NCBI GenBank assembly: GCA_900549355.1
Contig: UROA01000111.1
Span: 1 to 6,094, forward strand
Direction of reading: 5' to 3'
Source of the DNA: an uncultured Collinsella sp.
GTDB taxonomy: Bacteria > Actinomycetota > Coriobacteriia > Coriobacteriales > Coriobacteriaceae
Length of the DNA stretch: 6,094 bases
Shown piece after piece: positions 1-5,574 of the stretch. The number at the start of each line of letters is the position of its first letter. The stretch's first letter is position 1. The notes beneath the pieces are model-generated. The model had not been told where the DNA came from. It made no database searches and was given only the letters and a program-made list of their open reading frames with translations. Made by a program: the position numbers and the translations under genes.

Positions 1-38
1 CTCTTGACAGCGGATTGGGTCATATGAGCGAAAGCCCG

Positions 39-122
39 CCAGAGCGAGCAAGGTGACGTGAAAGAGGAGGGCATTGACCTTTTGGTCATGCCCGACGATT
101 GAACGTCAGATTGCCGCTCTGG
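39..122. repeat. Long imperfect intergenic hairpin element
   Basis: Nested complementary arms are visible: 39-46 with 115-122 (CCAGAGCG/CGCTCTGG), 48-51 with 111-114, 54-59 with 103-108 (TGACGT/ACGTCA), and an inner hairpin 69-79/84-93 with a TTTT loop and one bulged T. Together they fold about 84 nt into one imperfect hairpin. No U-tract follows on either strand, so it is not a standard terminator. It lies beyond the 3' end of the minus-strand lysine operon. It could be a dispersed intergenic repeat, a small non-autonomous mobile element or a transcript-end structure. The folding is seen directly; its nature is unknown. Confidence 0.5.
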
Positions 123-142
123 GGCGTTTGCAGCGTCGGCTA

Positions 143-170
143 GTTACGCGGTTTGTCAAAACCGCGTAAC
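143..170 (-). terminator. Hairpin at the 3' end of dapH, possible terminator or mRNA-end stabiliser
   Basis: A perfect 12-bp inverted repeat (arms 143-154 and 159-170, arm sequence GTTACGCGGTTT, loop 155-158) begins one nucleotide after the dapH stop codon. Neither strand has the U-run expected of a classical intrinsic terminator, so it may instead protect the operon mRNA end or act with the structure at 39-122. The hairpin is certain; its role in termination is inference. Confidence 0.45.
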
Positions 171-171
171 C

Positions 172-891
172 CTACAGTTGACGTAAGCCCTCTTCCAGGC
201 CGGTCTTGCTGTCGGTCTTCTCATCGCGCATCTTGATGACGCGGGCGGGGACACCGGCCACGACGGCGCCGGCGGGGACGTCCTCGACGCACACGGCACC
301 GGCAGCCACGACGGCGCCCTTGCCCACGCGCACGCCCTCCAGGACCACGGCGTTGGCGCCGATCATGACATCGTCCTCGATGATGACGGGCGTGGCGCTG
401 GCGGGCTCAACGACGCCTGCCAGTACGGTGCCGGCGCCGATGTGGCAGTTCTTGCCCACGGTTGCGCGGCCGCCCAGGACGGCGCCCATATCAATCATAG
501 AGCCTTCGCCAATGACGGAGCCGATGTTGATGATGGCGCCCATCATGATGACGGCGCGGTCGCCGATCTCGACGCGGTCGCGGATGATCGCGCCCGGCTC
601 GATGCGGGCGTTGATGCCCTTAAGGTCGAGCATGGGCACGGCAGAGTTGCGACAGTCGTTCTCGACGTCGTAGTAGTCGATGGAGTCGGCGTTGACGTCG
701 AGGATTGCCTTGAGCTCATCCCAGTCACCAAAGACGGTCTTGCCGCGGCGACCGCCGTAGACGTGTGCATTGCCCCACTGGACCTTCATGCCCGGCTTCT
801 CGCGCACGTACAACTTGACGGGCGTCTTTTTGGGCGCGGTGGCGATGTAGTTGATAATCTCCTGTGCATCCATCTCGGCTGCGTTACTCAT
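172..891 (-). CDS. dapH: Tetrahydrodipicolinate N-acetyltransferase (DapH)
   Basis: The 239-residue product acetylates 2,3,4,5-tetrahydrodipicolinate from acetyl-CoA, opening the acetylase branch of DAP/lysine synthesis in the cytoplasm. An N-terminal DapH-type domain (about 1-85, with ENDCRNSAVPMLDLKGI at 77-93) precedes a left-handed beta-helix of hexapeptide repeats (about 95-205, e.g. VEIGDR, SVIGEG, ATVGKN). The protein ends in GLRQL, much like the ELRQL end I recall for B. subtilis DapH (YkuQ), whose length is close to this one. I prefer DapH over the succinylase DapD because of this N-terminal domain and because a deacetylase gene is nearby. The start is set by AAGGAG nine nucleotides before the ATG; the alternative M7 has no comparable site. 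It is the last gene of the operon, 39 nt after dapB. The stop is TAG, with a hairpin immediately behind it. Confidence 0.93.
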   Translation of the reverse strand: MSNAAEMDAQEIINYIATAPKKTPVKLYVREKPGMKVQWGNAHVYGGRRGKTVFGDWDELKAILDVNADSIDYYDVENDCRNSAVPMLDLKGINARIEPGAIIRDRVEIGDRAVIMMGAIINIGSVIGEGSMIDMGAVLGGRATVGKNCHIGAGTVLAGVVEPASATPVIIEDDVMIGANAVVLEGVRVGKGAVVAAGAVCVEDVPAGAVVAGVPARVIKMRDEKTDSKTGLEEGLRQL

Positions 892-930
892 TTGCTATCT
901 CTCCTTTGGGCGGATTCGGTTGACACCTGG

Positions 931-1671
931 TTAGACAAACATGACCTGGTCGAACGTATAGAAGCCGGGTTCGCGGGTGACGAGCTTCTGCGCGGCTGCC
1001 AAGGCGCCGTTGACAAAGATCTGGCGACTCGTGGCGCGGTGGGTGAGCGTGACCTCCTCGTCCTGGCCGAAAAAGCTTACCTCGTGCACGCCGGCGACGG
1101 TGCCGCCGCGCAGCGAGTGCATACCGATCTCCTTGGGATCGCGCGCGCCGCACATGCCCTCGCGTCCGTAGACGGGGTGGTAGCCTGTCTCGGGCTCGGC
1201 CTCGACTACGGCGTCGAGCAGCAGCTTGGCGGTACCGCTGGGGGCGTCGACCTTTTGGTTATGGTGCGTCTCGACGATTTCACAGTCAAAGCCGGGCAGC
1301 TCGCGTGTGGCCTGGGCCACTAGATGACGCAGAGCTGCGATGCCGATGGAGTAATTGCCCGAGTGCATAACGCGGGTGTTCTGGCCCAGCTCACGCAGGC
1401 GGTCCATCTGCTCGGGCGTATAGCCCGTGGTGCCCGAGACCAACGCGGCGCCCGTGCGCTCGACATAGGCGACGACGGCATCGAAGGTCACGACGTTCGA
1501 GAAGTCGATGATAACGTCGGCCGCCGGGGCGCTCTCGAGCTCGGACAGATCAAAACCGAACTGGGCGACGATATCAAAAACGGGCTGACCGGCGGCATCA
1601 ACGGTGCCCTCGGCGGTGGTGCGGATGAGCGAGCCCATGCGGCCCGTTCCCATAATGACGGTCTTAATCAA
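931..1671 (-). CDS. dapB: 4-hydroxy-tetrahydrodipicolinate reductase (DapB), TTG start
   Basis: The 246-residue cytoplasmic enzyme reduces the DapA product to tetrahydrodipicolinate with NAD(P)H. The N-terminal Rossmann motif GTGRMG (8-13), the SGTTG segment (79-83) and the substrate-binding block ETHHNQKVDAPSGTA (134-148, with H136/H137, K140 and the SGT phosphate-type loop) are all present, and the length is usual. The start is TTG at 1671-1669. The first ATG in frame lies inside the nucleotide-binding strand and would cut it, whereas the TTG has GAAGGGAG (1681-1688) nine nucleotides upstream. The reading frame overlaps the end of dapA by 8 nt, implying translational coupling. It is the second gene of the operon and feeds DapH directly. 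Confidence 0.94.
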   Translation of the reverse strand: MIKTVIMGTGRMGSLIRTTAEGTVDAAGQPVFDIVAQFGFDLSELESAPAADVIIDFSNVVTFDAVVAYVERTGAALVSGTTGYTPEQMDRLRELGQNTRVMHSGNYSIGIAALRHLVAQATRELPGFDCEIVETHHNQKVDAPSGTAKLLLDAVVEAEPETGYHPVYGREGMCGARDPKEIGMHSLRGGTVAGVHEVSFFGQDEEVTLTHRATSRQIFVNGALAAAQKLVTREPGFYTFDQVMFV

Positions 1672-2554
1672 GCAGACCAGCTCCCTTCAGAGCATCGGTA
1701 AGTGCGGCTCGCGTGTCGTCTGCCATGGGGCACAGCGGCATACGGTAGTTTGCCTCGATCATGCCCATCTGGGCGAGCGCTTCCTTGACGGGGATGGGGT
1801 TGACCTCGCTAAAGAGGGCATTGATGAGCGGCTGGCCGGCAATCTGGATATCGCGGGCGCGTGCCACGTCACCGTCCAGATAGGCGCGGCACATGTCGTG
1901 CACGAGCTGCGGCTGAACATCGGCCCACACGCTGATGGTGCCCGAGGCGCCCAGGCTCATGAGCGGTACGGTAAGCGCGTCCTCGCCCGAGTACATGCGG
2001 AAGTCGTCTGACAGCAGGTGGGCGATCTTGGCCGCGTAGGCGACGTTGCCCGAGGCCTCCTTAATACCCATGATGTTGGGGTGCGCGGCCAGGCGTTCTA
2101 CGTTGCGCTCGCTGATGCCGCAGCCACAGCGGCCGGGGATGTTGTACAGGATACAGGGGATGTCCACGGCATCGGCGACGGTCTTAAAGTGCTGATAGAT
2201 ACCCTCTTCATTGGACTTGTTGTAGTAGGGGGTGATGAGCAGCAGACCGTCGGCGCCCAGGCCCTGATAGGTGAGCGACTTGGTGAGCATGGTCTGCGTG
2301 GAGTTGGAGCCCGAGCCGGCAATAACGGGGACGCGTCCTGCAACATGCTTGACCACAGCGGCGACGACGGAGTTGTCCTCGTCATCGGTCATCGTGGCAC
2401 TCTCACCGGTGGTGCCCAGGGTGAGGATGGCGTCAGTGCCATTTTGCAGGTGGAAATCGATAAGGCGCTCAAGCGCGTCAAAGTCGACACTGCCGTCCTT
2501 TTTAAACGGCGTGACAAGGGCGACGATTGAGCCCTCGAGATTGCGGATATCCAT
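1664..2554 (-). CDS. dapA: DapA moiety, possibly also translated on its own
   Basis: Counting from the ATG at 2554, the 296 residues match a complete dihydrodipicolinate synthase and align with E. coli DapA at a constant offset of four through the conserved region. The catalytic set is intact: T48/T49 in GTTGES, Y111 in TPYYNK, Y137 in LYNIPGR, R142, and the Schiff-base lysine K165 in GIKEASG. AAGGAG lies six nucleotides before this ATG and encodes Lys-Glu of the linker. The family identification is firm. Whether a free DapA exists beside the LysA fusion cannot be read from sequence. Two E. coli lysine-feedback residues are changed (H56 is D60, E84 is T88), so allosteric inhibition is probably weak or absent. 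Confidence 0.6.
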   Translation of the reverse strand: MDIRNLEGSIVALVTPFKKDGSVDFDALERLIDFHLQNGTDAILTLGTTGESATMTDDEDNSVVAAVVKHVAGRVPVIAGSGSNSTQTMLTKSLTYQGLGADGLLLITPYYNKSNEEGIYQHFKTVADAVDIPCILYNIPGRCGCGISERNVERLAAHPNIMGIKEASGNVAYAAKIAHLLSDDFRMYSGEDALTVPLMSLGASGTISVWADVQPQLVHDMCRAYLDGDVARARDIQIAGQPLINALFSEVNPIPVKEALAQMGMIEANYRMPLCPMADDTRAALTDALKGAGLLD

Positions 2555-3973
2555 GTTCTTCTCCTTCGCTTCCGCGATCTGGACGCGTTTGTTCCATTGG
2601 GCGGCGACTGCTAGGCGCTCGTCCTGAGCGCGACGGCGGGCGCTTTCGGCGCGCGATTTGGCCAGCAGCTCGCGGCCGCACGGCAGCACGTCGAGCGTGG
2701 CAAAGTAATCGCCCGGGCGCTCGGCGCGGCGAATGAGGTCTGCCGAGCCATCGGGGCGCAGCAGGACCTCGGCGGAGCGCAGGCGGCCGTTGTAGTTGTA
2801 GCCCATAGAGTGGCCATGCGCGCCGGTGTCGTGAATCACGAGCAGGTCGCCCATGTCGATATGCGGAAGCTCGCGGTCGATGGCGAACTTGTCATTGTTC
2901 TCGCACAGATTGCCCGTGATGTCGTACGTGTTCGTGACGGTGGCTGCGGTTTTATCGGGACCGTCCGGCTGACCCATCACCGTGATGTGGTGGTAAGCGC
3001 CATACATGGCGGGACGAATGAGGTCGACGGCACTGGCGTCCACGCCGATATAGTCCTTGTAGATCTGCTTCTCGTGGATGGCCTTGGTGACCAGGCAGCC
3101 GTAGGGCCCCATCATAAAGCGGCCCATCTCGGTGCAAATGGCCACATCGCCCATGCCGGCAGGAACCAGGATCTCGTCGTGGGCCGCGTGCACCCCCTCG
3201 CCGATGGCGTGGATGTCGTTGGCCTGCTGCTCGGGCAGGTAGGGGATGCCGACGCCGCCGGACAGGTTGATGAAGGCGACATGTGCGCCGGTCTCGCGCT
3301 CCAGGCGCACGGCAAGTTTAAAGAGGATGCGTGCGAGCTTGGGATAGTAGTCGTTAGTGACGGTGTTACTGGCAAGGAAGGCATGGATGCCAAAATTCTC
3401 GGCGCCCTTGGCCTTGAGCATGCGGAAGGCCTCAAAGAGCTGCTCGGTGGTCATGCCATATTTGGAGTCGCCCGGGTTGTCCATGATGCCGTTGGAGAGC
3501 TGGAACAGACCGCCTGGATTAAAGCGGCAGCTGACCGTCTTGGGGATGGGCCCCGCAACACGCTCAAAGAACTCGATGTGGCTGATGTCGTCAAAGTTGA
3601 CGATGGCACCCAGCTTGTTGGCGAGCTCAAAGTCGGCAGCCGGCGTGTCGTTGGACGAGAACATGATGTCGTGTCCCGTGATGCCCAGCGAGCGGGCGAT
3701 CATGAGCTCGGTATAGCTCGAGCAATCGCAGCCGCAGTCGTATTCGTTGAGAATGGAGATGAGCGCCGGGTTGGGATTGGCCTTGACGGCAAAGTATTCC
3801 TTAAAGCCCGGGTTCCATGCAAAGGCGTCGCGTACTTCTTGCATGTTGCGGCGGATGCCCGCCTCGTCGTATAGATGAAACGGCGTGGGGAACTGCTCGA
3901 CGATATGCTCGAGTGTCTCCTTGTCCACAAACGGCTGCTTGGCCGCATATGCCTCGTTGGGGGTCAATGCCAT
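1664..3973 (-). CDS. lysA-dapA: Fused diaminopimelate decarboxylase - 4-hydroxy-tetrahydrodipicolinate synthase (LysA-DapA)
   Basis: One open frame of 769 residues carries two complete enzymes. Residues 1-430 are a fold-III PLP decarboxylase: K64 in YFAVKAN is the expected PLP lysine, and INLSGGVGI (235-243), TEMGR (281-285), the C357-E358 pair in NLCENND and NYNGR (393-397) match LysA landmarks. The usual HIGS motif reads HAFLAS (197-202), as I recall from Clostridia LysA. Residues 431-473 are an Arg/Lys/Glu/Ala-rich, probably helical linker. Residues 474-769 are a full-length DapA. LysA makes lysine from meso-DAP, the last step; DapA condenses pyruvate and aspartate semialdehyde, the first committed step. 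The ATG at 3973 has GAGG ten nucleotides upstream and follows the lysine riboswitch. An SD inside the linker could also give free DapA. No stop or frameshift separates the halves in this sequence. Confidence 0.9.
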   Translation of the reverse strand: MALTPNEAYAAKQPFVDKETLEHIVEQFPTPFHLYDEAGIRRNMQEVRDAFAWNPGFKEYFAVKANPNPALISILNEYDCGCDCSSYTELMIARSLGITGHDIMFSSNDTPAADFELANKLGAIVNFDDISHIEFFERVAGPIPKTVSCRFNPGGLFQLSNGIMDNPGDSKYGMTTEQLFEAFRMLKAKGAENFGIHAFLASNTVTNDYYPKLARILFKLAVRLERETGAHVAFINLSGGVGIPYLPEQQANDIHAIGEGVHAAHDEILVPAGMGDVAICTEMGRFMMGPYGCLVTKAIHEKQIYKDYIGVDASAVDLIRPAMYGAYHHITVMGQPDGPDKTAATVTNTYDITGNLCENNDKFAIDRELPHIDMGDLLVIHDTGAHGHSMGYNYNGRLRSAEVLLRPDGSADLIRRAERPGDYFATLDVLPCGRELLAKSRAESARRRAQDERLAVAAQWNKRVQIAEAKEKNMDIRNLEGSIVALVTPFKKDGSVDFDALERLIDFHLQNGTDAILTLGTTGESATMTDDEDNSVVAAVVKHVAGRVPVIAGSGSNSTQTMLTKSLTYQGLGADGLLLITPYYNKSNEEGIYQHFKTVADAVDIPCILYNIPGRCGCGISERNVERLAAHPNIMGIKEASGNVAYAAKIAHLLSDDFRMYSGEDALTVPLMSLGASGTISVWADVQPQLVHDMCRAYLDGDVARARDIQIAGQPLINALFSEVNPIPVKEALAQMGMIEANYRMPLCPMADDTRAALTDALKGAGLLD
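2552..2566 (-). promoter_or_regulatory. Internal ribosome-binding site before the DapA domain
   Basis: The minus strand reads AAGGAG (2566-2561), six bases, then ATG (2554-2552). This is the best SD match in the operon, yet it lies in frame inside the lysA-dapA coding sequence. It implies either that dapA was a separate gene whose upstream stop was lost, or that free DapA is still initiated here. Confidence 0.6.
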
Positions 3974-4051
3974 GTCCCGTAAACCTCGCTATCCAGACGG
4001 CGCCACCTGCGCATCGAATCCGCATAGCGTGGACCCAATGTCCGGATAGCG
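3974..4051 (-). promoter_or_regulatory. Riboswitch expression platform controlling the lysA ribosome-binding site
   Basis: The 3' strand of aptamer helix P1 (4040-4051, RNA CGCUAUCCGGAC) can form 12 consecutive pairs, one of them G-U, with GUCUGGAUAGCG (3987-3998), just before the lysA SD (GAGG, 3984-3987). Competing with this, CCACGCUAU (4024-4032) can pair with AUAGCGAGG (3984-3992) across one A-A mismatch and cover the SD. No hairpin with a U-tract is present, so control of translation is more likely than termination. Complementarity is seen directly. The proposed logic is inference: lysine bound, P1 formed, SD covered; lysine absent, SD exposed. Confidence 0.55.
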
Positions 4052-4206
4052 CTCCCGCATTGCTGCAGACAGTCCTGTGGGTGTTTCCCACAGGCCCACC
4101 AGGTTGTTCGTGCCCGAAAAACCCAGTTCGGCGGGTTTCGCCTCCCCACGGGGTCAAAGTCTGCCGACTCGCCCGCGGCTCTTCGTGCCCGCGCCTCTAT
4201 CAAGTG
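4040..4206 (-). promoter_or_regulatory. Lysine riboswitch (L-box) aptamer upstream of lysA
   Basis: The minus strand carries the L-box hallmarks in order: GAUAGAGGCGCGG at the 5' end (GAUAG at 4201-4197), the GGGGAGGCG...GCCGAA core, a P4-like hairpin CCUGUGGG-AAACA-CCCACAGG (4074-4094) followed by ACUGUC, a P5-like hairpin CUGCA/UGCGG closed by a GCAA loop (4055-4068), and the terminal GGAGCGCUAUC. CUAUC (4045-4049) pairs with GAUAG to form the base of P1. This closely parallels the B. subtilis lysC leader as I remember it, and the gene behind it is lysA, as expected for lysine sensing. No covariance-model search was run. Confidence 0.88.
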
Positions 4207-4229
4207 GTAAAGACCCTATCACGTTGCAC

Positions 4230-4258
4230 TTTACCAAACAAGAGTATTCGTATATAAC
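4230..4258 (+). promoter_or_regulatory. Sigma70-type promoter of the M20 deacetylase gene
   Basis: TTTACC (4230-4235, 4 of 6 to the -35 consensus) and TATAAC (4253-4258, 5 of 6 to the -10) are separated by 17 bp. The predicted transcript start near 4265 gives a leader of about 87 nt before the ATG at 4352. The -35 lies in the right arm of an 8-bp inverted repeat (4205-4212 / 4229-4236). Confidence 0.6.
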
Positions 4259-4276
4259 GTTTAAAAAATGCAGCAA
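4249..4276 (-). promoter_or_regulatory. Weak candidate promoter for the lysA operon
   Basis: On the minus strand TTGCTG (4276-4271) and TATACG (4254-4249) are 16 bp apart, in the same AT-rich block as the opposite promoter; TATATA (4251-4256) is self-complementary and shared. A start near 4242 would place the whole lysine aptamer in the transcript. The matches are modest, so this is only the best candidate. Confidence 0.3.
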
Positions 4277-4351
4277 TATGCTGGAAACATGTGTGCCACA
4301 ATCCTGTATCACAATAAGTTGCAACAGATGTGCCTCACGAAGGGATTCTCT

Positions 4352-5491
4352 ATGACCGAGCTCCAAGAACTCCGTCGCTATCGCCGCGATCTCCATCGCA
4401 TTCCGGAGCTCGATTTCGATCTTCCGCAGACTATTGCCTATATCGAGGGCGTGTTGGCGCCGCTCGCTTGCGAGGTGACCCATCCGTGTCCCAGCTGCGT
4501 CTGCGCTTTCTTCGACGCTGGCGTTGGTGCCGCGCGTGCCACGGCGATTCGCGCCGATATGGATGCGCTGCCCATCGCGGAGGCGACGGGAGCGGCCTTT
4601 GCCTCGATCCATCCCGGCAAGATGCACGCTTGCGGACATGACGGACACATGGCCATGGCACTTGCCGCCGCGACGTATGTCGACCGTATGATTCGCGAGC
4701 AGCCGGGCGCCATTAGGCGCAACGTTCTCTTTGTGTTTCAGCCGGCCGAGGAGACGACTGGTGGTGCCAAGACGGTGTGCGAGAGCGGCGTGTTCGAGCG
4801 CTACGGGGTGGATCGCATCTTCGGCTTCCACGTGTGGCCCGATCTGCCCGCCGGCACGTTGGCGAGCTGCTCCGGTCCGTTGCTGGCGCGTTCGAGTGAG
4901 ACACACATTCATATTCACGGGACGAGCATCCATATCGCTAAGACCTATGGCGTTCCGGTCGAGGAGTCGCACGATGCGGCGCTGGCGGCTGCCAAGTTCT
5001 TGGTTGCCGAGCGCGAACTGATGGACGAGCTGGGCACCGACGAGCCCTGTATCGGCAAGTTTGGTCTGCTGCAGGCCGGCACGGTGCGCAACGCCATTGC
5101 TGCGCATGCTCACCTTGAAGGGTCGCTGCGCGTTTTCAGCGAGTCGGTCTTCAAGATGGGGCGCGATCGCCTTTATGCGCTGGGCGAACAGATCTCTAAG
5201 GATCTCGGCGTTAAAGTTCATGTAGATGCCCCTGAAGGCTATCCGCCGGTCGTCAACGATGAAAAACTCTTTGAAGATGCCCAAAAGCGTCTGCCGAACC
5301 TCGAAATGCTGCCTAAGCCCCTCTTGATTGCCGAAGACTTTGCCTACTACCAGCGGACGCTGCCCGGGCTCTTCATTCTTCTGGGCACCGGCACCGGGAT
5401 TCCGCTCCATTCCGACCGTTTCAATTTCGATGAAAAAGTGCTTGAAAAAGGCGTTGAAATCTATAAGCACTTCATTGATTTGAAGGACTAA
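4352..5491 (+). CDS. M20 family amidohydrolase, probable N-acetyldiaminopimelate deacetylase
   Basis: The 379-residue cytoplasmic metallohydrolase most likely removes the acetyl group from N-acetyl-LL-DAP, two steps after DapH. M20 metal ligands are visible: C94 and H96 in HACGHDGH, E133/E134 in FQPAEET, H160 in FGFHVWP and H353 in PLHSDRFNFDE. The dimerisation domain spans roughly 175-290. Its usual GGHAAxPH reads GTSIHIAKTYGVP (190-202), keeping only the His; I recall a similar change in the staphylococcal N-acetyl-DAP deacetylase, which also shares EGYPP and an EDF(A/S)(F/Y)Y-type block. The start at 4352 has AAGGG seven nucleotides upstream. An in-frame ATG at 4268 has no SD, falls about 3 nt from the predicted transcript start, and would add 28 residues unlike the family. 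It is divergent from lysA-dapA. M20 members vary in substrate (amino-acid or indole conjugates), so the specific reaction rests largely on context. Confidence 0.85.
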   Translation: MTELQELRRYRRDLHRIPELDFDLPQTIAYIEGVLAPLACEVTHPCPSCVCAFFDAGVGAARATAIRADMDALPIAEATGAAFASIHPGKMHACGHDGHMAMALAAATYVDRMIREQPGAIRRNVLFVFQPAEETTGGAKTVCESGVFERYGVDRIFGFHVWPDLPAGTLASCSGPLLARSSETHIHIHGTSIHIAKTYGVPVEESHDAALAAAKFLVAERELMDELGTDEPCIGKFGLLQAGTVRNAIAAHAHLEGSLRVFSESVFKMGRDRLYALGEQISKDLGVKVHVDAPEGYPPVVNDEKLFEDAQKRLPNLEMLPKPLLIAEDFAYYQRTLPGLFILLGTGTGIPLHSDRFNFDEKVLEKGVEIYKHFIDLKD

Positions 5492-5530
5492 GCCGCACTT
5501 CATTGCTTCTCATTGATCCCGCAGATCCGC

Positions 5531-5573
5531 AGACCGTCAGCATGGCGTCTCACTCATGCTGACGGTCTTTTTT
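5531..5573 (+). terminator. Strong intrinsic terminator after the deacetylase gene
   Basis: A perfect 14-bp stem (AGACCGTCAGCATG at 5531-5544 with its complement at 5555-5568) encloses a 10-nt loop and runs into six T residues (5568-5573). It lies 39 nt after the stop codon. The other strand lacks a matching U-run after the stem, so it acts in the plus direction only. Confidence 0.95.
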
Positions 5574-5574
5574 A

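Noticed and set aside
1..89. Minus-strand open frame running off the left edge, with ATGs at 89, 74 and 23
   Set aside because: It lies in the hairpin element, none of the three ATGs has a convincing SD, and no family is recognisable in the visible residues.
442..1323. A 293-codon plus-strand open frame over dapH and dapB
   Set aside because: Its Val/Asp/Ala/Gly-rich product is typical of the antisense of GC-rich genes, and both genes beneath have clear family motifs.
2810..3874. A 354-codon plus-strand open frame over the LysA half
   Set aside because: Antisense shadow of the decarboxylase; low-complexity Val/Asp/Gly composition and no recognisable domain.
4268..4351. N-terminal extension of the deacetylase from ATG 4268
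   Set aside because: No SD, nearly leaderless relative to the predicted start, and the 28 extra residues do not resemble M20 N-termini; ATG 4352 has AAGGG at good spacing.
4154..5503. A 449-codon minus-strand open frame across the deacetylase gene
   Set aside because: It is antisense to a well-recognised M20 enzyme, its composition resembles no known family, and it overlaps the riboswitch and promoter; it follows from GC-rich codon bias.
5467..5505. 11-bp direct repeat GCACTTCATTG at 5467 and 5495
   Set aside because: Just two short copies, one inside the deacetylase coding end; probably chance or a small local duplication, with no sign of a repeat array.
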